In this document: piece after piece, positions 43,767 to 55,459 of the stretch
Layout: each line of letters begins with the position of its first letter
Numbering within the stretch: the stretch's first letter is position 1
Assembly: GCF_037975245.1 (NCBI RefSeq)
Contig: NC_092576.1
Span: forward strand, 138,501 to 202,500
Direction: 5' to 3'
Length of the DNA stretch: 64,000 nt
Source of the DNA: Apostichopus japonicus
Taxonomy: Eukaryota > Echinodermata > Holothuroidea > Aspidochirotida > Stichopodidae
Notes under the pieces: model-generated
Told to the model about the DNA's origin: nothing
Database searches by the model: none
The model's input: only the letters and a program-made list of their open reading frames with translations
Made by a program: the position numbers and the translations under genes

Positions 43767-45186
43767 CTGGAACGAAAAGAAATTGAAGAAAAGTGTTACT
43801 TTTGCATATTTAATTTGTTTGGCTTATAGTACTGTAATTAAATCTAAAAAAAAATCAGATAATAACAGAATTCATAACTTTCAAAAGGATACGTTGTTGA
43901 CCGTCCATGTTCCCCATCATCAGTGTCACTTCTCTGACCATTGGGCATGACAATGATTGTATCCTCAGAGAACAATTGAGGACGTTAAATTTTTAGCCAA
44001 ACACTTACGGACATCAGACTCATATACATATTATACAAGCATATTGTAGTGGACCCAATAGTCTACTGTACATGGCAAAACCCCAATGCATGGTGTACAC
44101 TAAAAGTGTTAACAAGCAAGCTACCGTTGGCCATAAAGTGATCAATGAACTAATGGACAATGGTTACACACAGTATATTCCACTGTCTTCAGCCACAGGT
44201 GGGTGAGGTAAATGGATTCTACTGTAAAACATTCAATACAGTTCAAACCAGGAGAGCAATTCATCCTCAACTATTAGAAGAAAAAGGGGGAAAGCAGGTA
44301 CTGTAGGAGGGAGGAGGAGAGGGAGGGTATTGAGTAGGGATAGGAGAGGGAGATGGGACACCTAAACATGGCTAACTTGTCTGAAAGGTACAGGTCATAC
44401 TGATGTTATCACAGAGTTAACAAATAAAAACACCACACCAATATTTTGATGGAAAGTGGAGACATGATGGAATGATGTCAGTAAGTACTGTATATATATG
44501 GGCGCAAAAACAAACCAAGTGAAGTAAACTTCAACACTACATCGCTGGAGTGAATGACAGACTCAGACACAAACGCAACCGATGGGTCTACCCATGATTT
44601 AGAGAAAGCTGTCATAAAAACATTTACCCAAACAGGTAAGAGATGGTTTAAATTGGTTCCATAATTTGGAGATATGTTGATGTTCCTTAACACTCTTGGC
44701 TGATGGCTTCAAGAGCAAGTCTTAATATGACGACCTCCAGCCCCCTTATACTTCAGTTATTTTGTTCTGTATTAATTGAGATGGATATTTTTGCTCATCT
44801 TGAATTTAACGAATTGTTCAGAGCTCTCAACAAGCCTTTATGATGGCATTGGTGTTAGAGTCCACAATTAAATTCTAAACAAAGAACAAAAAGAATGGAA
44901 AAGACGTTAAATGGGTTCAGACTCTATTGGCGCTATGACATCCAAGATGTACAGAGTGAACGCCTCCAAACATGTGACTGTAAACTACAGTATCTCCCAA
45001 ACAGAGTGACATATATTTTTTCTAGATGATTGAGGGAGTTTTGTATCACACAGATCACAAGGTACAGTATATAGAGATGAATTTTGGGGTTGTGCCTCGA
45101 ACTGTTAAATACTCCTAAATTTAAAGTTCCACAATAGATTGGTCAATATACCAACTAACTAGTTCCAATAAGTTGCAATAACTCAC
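43767..45186 (-). other. Intron of TMEM101-like gene
   Basis: Runs from a GTGAGT donor to a CCAG acceptor on the minus strand. A G-rich GGGAGGAGGAGAGGGAGGG stretch lies near 44310-44330. I recognise nothing else. Confidence 0.6.
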
Positions 45187-45359
45187 CTTCAACCACGGAT
45201 CGACCGGAGCCATAACTGAATGAGAAATGACGGAAAATGAAGCCGAGAAACCAGCAGCCAATAGAGCAAATAGAGATTTCTGGTCGCCGAATGACAACAT
45301 TGTCCCAGCGAAAAACATAGCGAATATGTACACGTAGACATAGAGTCCAGGCAGTAGCT
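45187..45359 (-). CDS. TMEM101: TMEM101-like membrane protein, internal exon
   Basis: Read on the minus strand, the exon encodes LLPGLYVYVYIFAMFFAGTM, then LSFGDQKSLFALLAAGFSAS and HSVMAPVDPWLK, with a GTGAGT donor at 45186. It holds two predicted hydrophobic segments. The acceptor I prefer is TTAAG ending at 45360, because it keeps the reading frame (phase 1). The alternative CTAACAG, five bases earlier, would shift out of it. The MSFG-like block (MLSFG) and spacing to WLKV fit TMEM101. The N-terminal exon or exons, coding about 70 residues and the first membrane span, were not identified upstream. Confidence 0.72.
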
Positions 45360-46284
45360 CTTAACTGTTAGAAAGGGGCAAAAAAGGATGAAAATTAATG
45401 TTTAAAAAATTAATAAAAAACAACAAACTACAGTATATATTAACCAAGTACAGGCACACTGACATTAGATCATTTACAGTTTACTGTACAAATCCAATGG
45501 CCAGGTCTGCAAATTTAAGGGATGTACAGTAGTACTATGAAATATATGATACACAATTTCTGGGATCTATTCTCCAGCAACAGCAATTTATGAGAATTTT
45601 TTCAAACTTTAAGACTGATAACATATAATTTTCGTAGCAAGACGTAGACAATCCCTATGAATCAAGACAAACATGATACCCATACACTGTATGTATGGGA
45701 ATCTTACAGATTAGATTTGCACAACCTCAATCCAGGAATTCATCTCATGATTTATTGCCAAGCTATTTAATACTACCATATCTAATCATATATTTTGGAT
45801 ACTTTGCAGGTTTTTGGTAAATTTGCTTATCCCCAAGCAAAGAAACAATGAGAGATGAGAGTTACAAACCATCTCTTAATTGCTTACAGAACTTCTAAGG
45901 CACGGTAGACCAATAGACAATTTTGACAAATTTTTGGTAACAAATATAACTTAATTTGATAGGTTTTATATGTATGCATTTACCCAAATCAAGCTGTACC
46001 AAGAGTTATTCAAAGTTTTATACCTCAAAAACTGCCAGCCACCTAGATTTGTTTTCCTAATTTATGATGGTTAATCAGTTCCAGCAAAGGATTCCAGTCC
46101 ATGTGAGGTTACAGGAAACTGTTTGAGGCTACTGCATCTGTCATATTTTAAAACATAGACATAACCTGTCCTTACTCAAATTCCTCATTGCTGTGTATGC
46201 ACAAGGGTTTGTCACCGGTCTGCATGCAATTGACAGACCTGGATAGTGCCCTACTGTATATATAGCACAGATAACATGTACAAA
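45360..46284. other. Probable upstream intron of TMEM101-like gene
   Basis: No exon with the expected first hydrophobic segment could be found here by eye. Confidence 0.35.
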
Positions 46285-47020
46285 TTAATATCCACACAGC
46301 TTGGTAAAGCCATCTCACACTCCCTCCTCACACCTCATTTGCATTTTACTTACACCAAATACAGCTTGGTAAAGCCATCTCACACTCCCTCCTCACACCT
46401 CATTTTCATATATTACTTATACCAAACACAGCTTGGTAAAGCCATCTCACACTCCCTCCTCACACCTCATTTTCATATATTACTTATACCAAACACAGCT
46501 TGGTAAAGCCATCTCACACTCCCTCCTCAACCTCATTTTCATATGTTACTTATACCAAACACAGCTTGGTAAAGCCATCTCACACTCCCTCCTCACACCT
46601 CATTTGTATTTTACTTACACCAAATACAGCTTGATAAAGCCATCTCCCACTCCCTCCTCACATCTCATTTGCATTTTACTTACACCAAATACAGCTTGGT
46701 AAAGCCATCTCACACTCCCTCCTCACACCTCATTTTCATATATTACTTATACCAAACACAGCTTGGTAAAGCCATCTCACACTCCCTCCTCACACCTCAT
46801 TTTCATATATTACTTATACCAAACACAGCTTGGTAAAGCCATCTCACACTCCCTCCTCAACCTCATTTTCATATATTACTTATACCAAACACAGCTTGGT
46901 AAAGCCATCTCACACTCCCTCCTCACACCTCATTTGTATTTTACTTACACCAAATACAGCTTGATAAAGCCATCTCCCACTCCCTCCTCACATCTCATTT
47001 GCATATTACTTACATCCTAA
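46285..47020. repeat. 65-67 bp tandem array, about 11 units, with 5-unit higher-order repeat
   Basis: Each unit carries CAGCTTGGTAAAGCCATCTC, ACACTCCCTCCTCACACC and a CATTTTCATATATTACTTAT-like or CATTTGTATTTTACTTAC-like end. Units start at 46297, 46362, 46429, 46496 and so on. A variant with CTCCTCAACCTC (missing CA) occurs at about 46527 and again at about 46856, and the neighbouring units match in order. This indicates a five-unit block of about 330 bases that was duplicated. Confidence 0.9.
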
Positions 47021-49149
47021 GTGCGACAGTATAGAGCACTACCCAGCGTAACTTGCTTTGAGCAATGTGTCTACATACTGCTGCAGTGCTGACAGCTCTT
47101 ACGGTATGACAGGTGTTCAGTGCAAATACCAACCCTAGGTTGAGTAGCACTTTTCATAGTGAGAGATATATATCGTTGTTAGTCACTGACATCATGTTTC
47201 AAATGCACCTAGCAACCTGTTCTATAAAATCTACATTGCTATATAAATTTCAGTTGCAAAATGCTAAATTCCCTGTTTTTCCTTGAATCTCCTGTTTTTG
47301 TATAAAAAATGTTAAATCTCCCTATTTTTATGACAAACAGGTTGGCAAACAGGTCTGAATTGTGCTTTAATCATATTGCAAACGGGTCTGACTTTCTAGC
47401 TAAGACAGCCTGCGGTTTTAGAACGCCTTAAGAAGTACTGTAGGCTACAAATACTCTCTGCCAACTGCTGGTCATAGAAAAACTAGTGTACAGTCAGTAC
47501 ATACAGCTGCAGTCCATACCCACAGCAAAGTGTATAAACGATACAGCGATGGACATCTCAGGTCCAGCTAAAGATAACAAGGTATCACTAAATTAAACAT
47601 AGTGCATTCTTTCCAGAGTCATGACTTAATGCAAATGTTACATCGAATCGAGAGTGTGGCCGACAGAATTAAAGGGTGTGAAGACTCGCGCAAAAAGGAA
47701 AGTGATATGCCGGTAATCTGACCTAGTTTTGAATGAGGTGTAACAGAAGTGTAAGGCACCACCATTGATCCCAGAAAATACACACACAGCTTGCTAACGT
47801 CAGTAATTAGACACTAGTGTACAGTCAGTACATACAACTGCAGTCAATACCCGCAGCAAAGTGTATTTAACGATACAGCGATGGGCATCTCAGGTCCAGC
47901 TAAAGATAACAAGGTATCACGTTTCAATACTGTCTGCATTTTGTAGCGACACAAACAAAACGTCACTTGCAAGCAACAGAAAGTTAACCTTTCAGATGGC
48001 CGCATGCGGTTTGGGGCGAGTCTTCAATGCCTTTAACTAGCCTAATTTGGTATCTTCACCATAACGAGGGACTATACTACTGTAATTAGCTACTCCTAGT
48101 ATTACTACTAGCACTTAGTAGTGATATTGCATGCTTGTTCCCGTGTCTAACTTTAGAACATACAGATCGTACGATAAACTTTGCCGCCACCAAAGTGAAA
48201 CTACTGTAATGTGCATAGAGATTGCCTGAATCTGTCAGTATATCGCGTAATTGGTACAAATATATTTGGAAACGCGACTGCTTTCATTGGAAGAAGATTG
48301 AGGTTACCTCGATTGAGCCTCAAGTTCTGCCATTATCATGCACAAGCTAAGTGCGTCAACAAATGGCTTTCTTAGAATTAAAAACGAACATAGTGATCGT
48401 ATCCTCTCTCCGGCACTAGTCATTACTGATGTTGTCAAACGTTCAATGCGCTGTGAAAACACTAAACAGAAACGCCTTTTCCAGCGGGCACTGAAAGTCT
48501 AGTCAAGGTTGACATGACGTTCCTATTTTTGAATTCATGTGTCTATTTTCACCAAATGCAGCAAAAGCAACAGGCATGGTTTTGTTTGCAAATGAGCGTA
48601 GAAACACCGAGAGCGGTTTGTTTTCTTCCTAATCAGTTTGTTCTATCACTTTTTACGTATAAGGGTGTAAGAACCACGTTGAATTCGGCACAGACTGTGA
48701 GAAAGACTTGGTTAATGATTTTGGCCAACTTTTGATTTTACTCCCGCACCCACTTTTCCACAAACAGCACACGCTTGGCGGCACGTCCCAGTGTAGACAT
48801 TTCTGTATAGGCCAAATCAGCATTACAACTTGTCTTAATATCGCTCGCTTCTAGGCCTTTTGGATAAGATCATTCACAGTCATAGTTTCGATGCAACGGA
48901 ACTGGGGTTGAGAGCGGATCAGTCGTTCTGTAGTTTGCTTTTCGTGCCCAGGTTCTTTCCTGGATGACTTTTCTTTAAAAAAGTATTGGTTTTAGGTGCA
49001 CTCCATGCAGCTTTTGCCACACATTCACTGATCATGCAACCAATGTGGTATAACTTGAACTGCATCTCCGTCACTGACGTGACCATCAAGAAATCTCCAA
49101 CGATCAAGGGCTCACGTTAGTGTATACGTAACGTTAAGGTCCATACGTT
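47021..49149. other. Unannotated sequence; contains a duplicated segment
   Basis: Two diverged copies of a segment occur at about 47485-47590 and 47812-47925. Both contain CTAGTGTACAGTCAGTACATA, ACAGCGATGG and CATCTCAGGTCCAGCTAAAG, and they are spaced about 330 bases apart. A possible ATG with a nearby donor on the minus strand (48331 to 48308) was considered as TMEM101 exon 1 but not accepted. No other gene is seen. Confidence 0.45.
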
Positions 49150-49270
<121 letters not shown>

Positions 49271-49564
49271 GTTGTTGAATGCTCCATATTAGTGTTAGAA
49301 CGATTCTATTCAAATTATACTTGAACGTGCCGCACCAAAATAAATTGCTCCAGTTGACTAACACACTAAACTGATCACTTTCCATGGCCGCTAGAGCATA
49401 GCTAGAAGTTTTCAACTGACATACCCTACCCACCATATGATAGCTGACAGCTTGGAATGTCACAGCACGTTCATGAACTAGTTTTGGCCACTTATTTCTT
49501 GTTTGAACGACATAACCTGCTTACATATACAGTTATTCAACGATATGCAGATAAAGATTTATTT

Positions 49565-50010
49565 GGTAGTATAGAGCCAGATATAACTGGATTATCTGGA
49601 TTTTCTATATATCAAACCGATAAAGTTGTATCTGGCCCAGATATGGATGGCAAAAAATTTAGCCAGATAAAAAATTTAATGGGCCATATAAAAGTTTATC
49701 TGGATTTCTTTATATCAACCAGATAAAGTTTTATCTGGCCCAGATATATGGAAGCCATAAACTCCAACCACATCAAATTTTATATGGGCCATAGAAAAGT
49801 GTATCTGGATTTTCTTTATATCAACCAAATAAATTTTTATCTGGCCCAGATATGGATGTAATAAAATTTAACCAGATCAAATTTATATGGGCCGTATAAA
49901 ACTTTATTTTATATCAAGTTATATCTGCCCAATTTTTTATCTGGCCAGATATAAATTCCAGATCTGGAGCAGATCTGGCCCAGATTGAAATTCCAGATCT
50001 GGGCCAGATC
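49565..50010. repeat. 104-bp degenerate array built from ATCTGG/CCAGAT motifs
   Basis: TATCTGGCCCAGATAT recurs at about 49629, 49732 and 49838 (spacing 103-106). Between are TATATCAACCAGATAAA and ATGGGCCATATAAAAGT. The end, 49955-50010, collapses into short CCAGATCTGG palindromes. Both strands are rich in the same motif, so many alternative hairpins are possible. Confidence 0.8.
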
Positions 50011-50097
50011 TGGGACCGGAATCTTCTCATTTCACCTAAGATTTTCTAAAAATCACCTTCTTATTGCAATCCTCCATATTTTTAGACCATCAGTAGA

Positions 50098-50146
50098 TTT
50101 TGCAACAAAAAAACAAAAACGATTGTTTTTGTTTTTTGTTGCAAAA
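50098..50146. repeat. Hairpin 1 (inverted repeat)
   Basis: TTTTGCAACAAAAAA then CAAAAACGATTGTTTTTG then the complement ending TTGTTGCAAAA: arms of about 20 bases with a one-base length difference around a 3-4 base loop. It directly abuts hairpin 2. Confidence 0.9.
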
Positions 50147-50211
50147 TAAAGTTACCTATTGTATTGTATCGATTTTAAGATCGATACAATACAATAGGTA
50201 ACTTTATTACT
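50147..50211. repeat. Hairpin 2 (perfect 29-bp arms)
   Basis: The left arm starts AATAAAGTTACC and ends GTATCGAT. A six-base spacer (TTTAAG) follows. The right arm is the exact reverse complement, ending GGTAACTTTATT. Perfect arms of about 29 bases next to another perfect-loop hairpin suggest a very recent origin or selection. Confidence 0.92.
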
Positions 50212-50336
50212 ATTTTCTGACAATGGTTAACCTCTAAGGCGTATACGTTCACTGATTGTGGTGTGATACATATATATATATATGTATATATATATAAATA
50301 AATACATATATATATAATATATATATATATATATTT

Positions 50337-50913
50337 ATAGCTAAATGTATAATTTGGTCGACATTCCATGGTAAAAATTGAGCTATTTCGTGGACTTCTA
50401 CACGTCGACAATTTGGTGTCCACGTATTGTTTGAGCAATATTTTGCGACCGCTCATAGGTACCTATCACACAATGGAATACTTTTGCGGTGAGCGCCATT
50501 AATTTTGTGTCTAACTCCCGTCTGTTTAACATGTGGTCTTCAACCATTAACCACGTTGAATGACGTATAAGTTAGTGATTTCAAATTGGGTCATTAAGAC
50601 GACTTCATGTTTTACGTATTTTACGGAAAAAATTCATAGGTATATCTTCATTTCAAAGCTGTCAATAATTGTATTTTAAGACTAGTCTTATCATACGCTA
50701 GTGAAACAATTGACACAAACACTAATAAAACTTAATGCAACACATATATGTTAATGTTAGTCCTTACTCTTGACATGAGTGAGGCATTATTTCTACTGGG
50801 GGTTATCTCCACAACCATATAAAGGACAGGCTGTAATACATAACTTCCAATGCACATTTTAATGTAAAGTGATCACATACATCCCCAAATGTGTTATCAA
50901 GTTTCTAACTCAC
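50337..50913 (-). repeat. Dispersed repeat D1, second copy
   Basis: This is the reverse complement of 27057-27640. It is bordered by an interrupted TA run at 50270-50336 on one side and runs on toward D2 on the other. Confidence 0.75.
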
Positions 50914-51261
50914 TATATATGTCCATTTATAAATTTGCAACATTCCGTTTGACGAATGCCGATGTTGTCTTTCTAACAAATTTGAAACTATTAAATGCAC
51001 TTTCAGCACATCATTTGTGGTGAGGTGATTTAATTTCGTGTAGTCCAACAGAATGTATTCAATCAAAGGATTAACCTTAATGTCAAGATCTTGGTACTTA
51101 GAATAATCCTAAGTCAAATCTCTTTACAACTTTTCCATTAGTTTTATGAAGATATAACTTTTCCCACTCAAAATGAGGGTTTTAAGTAGACTATACTGTC
51201 CCTTAGAAATGACTGAATGTAGACATATACAAAGACCCCCTATCATACACAATTTATATAA

Positions 51262-51485
51262 AAACACTAAGTGGACACCAATCAAGGCCCAAAAAGTGTA
51301 TATCTCTAACCGACTATGTATGTAGTAAAAAAGACAGATGAAGGAATTGCAAAGGGGTTCCGTAGAAGTGTGCCTCGGCATTTATTAACTCAATTACACG
51401 TGTTTTCACAGATATATATCGATATAAAACTTATGTCCACCAAATGTTAACTTTTAACAAATGTCGCCCAAAGGTAGGATTTAGT

Positions 51486-51488
<3 letters not shown>
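51262..51488 (+). repeat. Dispersed repeat D2, second copy
   Basis: This is the reverse complement of 23403-23605 with small indels. It ends at the TA run 51490-51562. Together with D1 (50337-50913) and the 350 bases between, it outlines one element of about 1.15 kb bounded by TA runs. Confidence 0.7.

Positions 51489-51489
<1 letters not shown>

Positions 51490-51562
<73 letters not shown>
51490..51562. repeat. (TA)n microsatellite
   Basis: A TA run with one AAATAT interruption between D2 and a SINE. Confidence 0.95.
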
Positions 51563-51567
<5 letters not shown>

Positions 51568-51593
51568 AAGATTTAATGATAAGAAAAATGCAG

Positions 51594-51829
51594 AACAGTG
51601 AAAAACTTCCAGCCTTCACCGGGATTCGAACCCGGGCCCCCCGCTTTGGACGCGGACACCCTAACCACTACGTTATGGACGCTGATTGTATGTCCAGAGG
51701 TTCGAAACCTGTATCGAACAATACTAGTTCTGTTTTTGGTGACATATTTGCCTTACTCTAGAGATCAAACATGGTGCTAACCAACTCGATGATCTTGAAA
51801 GAGATACTTTGAACAGAATTTGTTAAATG
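51594..51829 (-). mobile_element. tRNA-derived SINE, copy 2 (plus fragment of copy 3)
   Basis: This shares head, body and tail order with 35211-35500. The tRNA-like part (51612-51682) has acceptor arms pairing at 5 of 7, the anticodon loop GTCCAAA (CCA at the anticodon positions) and a T arm with CCCGGGTTCGAATCCCGG. A third, truncated head with GGGATTCGAACCCGGGCC lies at about 51905-51950. Confidence 0.7.
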
Positions 51830-51950
51830 AAATGGAGGTAAACGACAAAGGCAAATGAGTATTGATAACTGAAATTGCAGTGAGTTGGACAACCCAGTTC
51901 AGTGAAAAAACTTCCAGCCTCCACCGGGATTCGAACCCGGGCCTCCTATT

Positions 51951-52833
51951 GTAAGTTTTAGCGGATAGTTTCAAATTGTAGTAGTGTAATAGACTGTAAA
52001 TTTGTGCAAAATCTTATTTTTGGAATTATTTAAACAATTATAACAAGAATTAAAAACAATTGTTTTAAGTAAACTGTAAGTTGTTCTCAAGTAAATGTCC
52101 TCCATAATTAAATATTATTTTAGATAAATGTCACACTTTAGGGAGAAAAACCCAGTACTTTTTTCTGAGTATTTTTTTTCCTCTTCTAAAATACCAGCGA
52201 AGTTAAACACCCTATGTCAATTCACCTCGCTGAGGGTTACTATCCAAAGCAAGTAGCCACAAAGTTTCATCCATATTTTTTGGCAAAATTTGGAATTTTC
52301 AGTAAAATTCGTACACTGTATATAGCATAGTAACATAATTAATATTATATCTGCTGTGGCCTCTTTGTGTACGAGAGTGACCTTTATGTTAACAATCCAT
52401 AATGTCTGATCGTCTTCTACAACACATACAATTATACTTTGAAGAAGTTTGTTTATTATTTGCTGGGAAATTCTGAGAACGTTTCGTGCCTAAGTGTTGT
52501 TACTGTAAGGACAATTATTTCGAGCACTTTCGTTGTCGATGACAATTCCATGGAATGAACCTGTTATCTACCGGTTTAACTGTGGGTTAGTCCATATATA
52601 TATTTCTGATATATCTGATATATTATATCAATACACACGATTTTTGTGTACTTTTATATTATCATCCTAAACTTGTATTCCTTTCTGGCGTTCCATAGAC
52701 TTCTGCTCAACATCGATCTGCAGCCCAATCTCCAATAGTTAAATCATCTGTCATATTCTGACAGATTCAGTTTAAACAATAATCGTTGAATCGTTGTCCT
52801 CGTTCGTGTATACACCTCGACTAAATTCTGGAC
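51951..52833. other. Probable 3' UTR and downstream flank of the second sialyltransferase
   Basis: A minus-strand AATAAA lies at 52452-52457, about 380 bases after the stop, and is the nearest candidate poly(A) signal. No other gene or repeat is recognised. Confidence 0.4.
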
Positions 52834-53116
52834 TCATCCAGTGACATTTGCAGCGGCTGTCACACAAGGATCATACACAAGCCGAAGTAGACCTCTTTTG
52901 TGCATATCTTTCAGCATTTTATGTTCTCTGTCAAAATTATGTGCCCTGGTGTGGAAATTAGTCAGGTTTGGCTGGTAGTAATGATGCAGTACCGGCCTGC
53001 CATGCGGGTCTTTCTCGTAGGGATAGAAACCGTAGAGAGTAATGTTCACACAGAGTGACTCAGCGACAGCTAAGATGTCTATACCAGAGGATGGGTAACC
53101 TCGAAATTTCCATTCC
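52834..53116 (-). CDS. ST8SIA-like: Second ST8Sia-type sialyltransferase, terminal exon
   Basis: Minus-strand acceptor CTTCATTATAG ends at 53117. The first base completes a Lys codon, then EWKFRGYPSSG follows. Sialylmotif S is YPSSGIDILAVAESLCVNIT followed by LYGFYPYEK. Motif III is HHYYQ. Motif VS is HNFDREH, the H-x4-E catalytic pattern. DPCVTAAANVTG ends the protein, with the expected C-terminal Cys and a terminal NVT sequon. It is very similar to 34409-34670 but has an extended C terminus of about 7 residues. The pair are paralogues on opposite strands with the same intron position and phase. Confidence 0.92.
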
Positions 53117-54164
53117 CTATAATGAAGTGCAATAAAATATAAAATAAATAAAAAAGGTATAGTATAAAAGAAAGAAAACGAACTTGGTTGTAATACTTCA
53201 CTTTGCAATTAAGCTTGGATATATATTAAAAGTACGTACCTTCATTGGAAAATAATACATGACAAAGTGGTCAGGGCGCGTTTATCCAACCATCCTACCA
53301 CCCCCCCCCCCCACTCACTCGCCCACCAGCACCCCTCTATCGAGCTCACACAAAACTTCACAAGTATTTATTTTCACGACTTTGATTTAAACCTGATTAA
53401 GATTCTAATAATGCCGCAGAATGCACCATTTGACCTCAAAAGTATTCATTTGTGTACGGGATACCCCATCACGCTATGCGTGGGGGTCGCCTTCATTGAC
53501 ACAGGGCTTTCCTTTATCAACTCCTGGGTAAACCCTCTAAGTGGAATCAATTAAGTGCCATTTAAGAGAGGAAAAAAACATGATATCGATTAGTAGGCCG
53601 CGTATAAACGTGTAGCCTTAGAATAACGGACGGGCCCAGCCGACGTGAAAATATTTCTAGATCGTATATCTTTTAGTCTTAAAACGGAACACGACAGACG
53701 ACAAGCTATTCGCTATCTCTCTATAACAAATAAAATAAATGCAAAACGGAAAAACGTGAAAATACTATGCCAAATAAAGCATTAATAATCATAACTTATA
53801 ACGGACTGCACACACACGTACACGCGCATAGGCATAAAGGGCAAAAGTGTTTTGTTCTCACATAAATACACCGATGTATATAGAAGAACAGATAGATGTT
53901 ACACTTATTTTAGCACAGTGGTCCTTGCGCGCAAGGATTTTAGGCACACGACCAAGGAGTTTCCGAGAGGACTAAACCAATAACACCAGACCCCATCCCT
54001 CAGAATCAGTGCTCGAAATGCATGTTAGCTTGCTTAAAGACTAGTTAAGTCAGTAAGCTCCGAAAGCCGTATATAAATAGTTGTTTCGATTTCTAGAAAA
54101 TTCTCACTATCCTCAATTCTTTTTCGCCACCCATTTTGTTTTCAGTTTTTTAGAAAACACCATA

Positions 54165-54244
<80 letters not shown>

Positions 54245-54249
54245 CTGAC
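53117..54249 (-). other. Intron of second sialyltransferase
   Basis: The intron starts GTCAGTATAAATATA on the minus strand and within about ten bases enters a 70-base TA run (54170-54240). It ends at ATTATAG. Poly-C lies near 53300. No exon or element is recognised inside. Confidence 0.6.
54170..54240. repeat. (TA)n microsatellite next to a splice donor
   Basis: The TA run begins about nine bases downstream of the donor of the catalytic exon. Confidence 0.95.
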
Positions 54250-54864
54250 TTGGATTTAACGGCTTCAGTAACGTGCACCATACTGTAAGCAAGTTTCGGA
54301 CGTAACTCATTCTCGGCAAAGAAGGTTGCAATCTTTTGTAGCCTGGTTGCGGAGTTATGTGCTTCGGTACTCTTAGCAAACCAGATAGTACTGTCGTTCA
54401 AGTGTCTCGTGATATATTTCATCATCGCATTGAGGCCATCGACGCCCGATTTCTTATCGACGAGGGTATTATACATGTTCGTCAATGTCTCATCGTTGAT
54501 CATCATAACCGAAGTCTTGTTGCCGACATCTTGTTCGTAACTTTCCAATCCGGCAAAGTTCGCTCTAATCACCAAATCGTTGGCGTCTATCTCTTGCCCG
54601 CATCGGCTCTGAAGGATAATGCCTCCGTTCCCAATAATTGCACATTTTCTAACTTTTCTCAAGGTCCGATAAACCGGATCAATTTCATCTAAGGAACAGA
54701 AAGGTCGTCTCTGAAATTTCCCATTTGTGACATCTCTTACAAGAGAAGATACGTTCATTTGACGGATCATCGGAGAAAACTGTTGTCTAAATTTCATTAG
54801 GTCCGGAGAAACATTTTGATAAACTAAAATCACGGAATTCGGCTCAAAGCAAGACTCTTGATTT
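54250..54864 (-). CDS. ST8SIA-like: Second ST8Sia-type sialyltransferase, exon 2 (sialylmotif L)
   Basis: Minus-strand acceptor CCTTTCTTCACAG ends at 54865. The donor GTCAGT starts at 54249. The exon is 615 bases, phase 2 in and out, exactly as at 31782-32360. It encodes stem cysteines (NQESCFEPNS, RRPFCSLDEID), sialylmotif L (KCAIIGNGGIILQSRCGQEI, DLVIRANFAG) and QDVGNKTSVMMIND, ending HVTEAVKSK. GNGGI with CGxEID is the ST8Sia signature. The final Arg codon of a first exon ending in AG is needed to complete the frame, as at 7441 and 17601. No such exon was found on the minus strand up to 64000, so it may lie outside the window. The protein should act in the Golgi with CMP-sialic acid as donor. 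Confidence 0.92.
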
Positions 54865-55459
54865 CTGTGAAGAAAGGGAAAGGATAATGACAATTTACAA
54901 CCATTATTACCAAACATTGTCAATCATGTCGTGTACGAATCCACAGTGTTTCAAATTTTACTATTTACTGACCAACGTTTTGCAGATCCCTGGGTGGCAT
55001 TCAAACTGGTTTCCTAAGTGATCCCAAATTTCACCTTCATCACCTTGACGACTCTCCAATGGTCAAATTGTCTACAAGGAAGAGGCATGCCTTTTTCACA
55101 AAGGAATGTGGGTGCTTAATGACAAAATGGTGTTACACTTTGCAACTTACTAAAGTTCTTTGCCCTTTGCCTTACACAAAAGCACACACAAATATTGGCA
55201 GTACTGTTTTATTTTCTCTCGAATTTTAAGTGATCCCTTAAATCTTTTTACGACCATAAAAGGGGTCACGAGGGTCAAAGGTTTCAAGCGATGCTTTGTA
55301 AAGACCTGTAAACAGCCTACGATGAAACGCAGAACATGGCAAGATATATGTTTTACATGTGTGCAGATCTGTATAATTATTATTTTAAAGTACGTTCATA
55401 TATAATTGAACAAGTTGTTGTATTTTGAGATGAATAACTAAAGTAGTGACTCCAGTGGT
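54865..55459 (-). other. Intron 1 (distal) of second sialyltransferase
   Basis: Sequence upstream of the catalytic exon. I see no first exon or recognised element. Confidence 0.4.

Noticed and set aside
46246-47020. Repetitive secreted protein with KAISHSLLTPH repeats
   Set aside because: The frame changes between units of 65 and 67 bases and is best explained by the tandem array.
48308-48333. Candidate TMEM101 first exon on the minus strand (ATG at 48333, MAELEAQS, donor GTAACC at 48307)
   Set aside because: The exon would be very short, lacks the expected first membrane span, and its phase (2) does not match the acceptor used at 45360 (phase 1) without another unseen exon.
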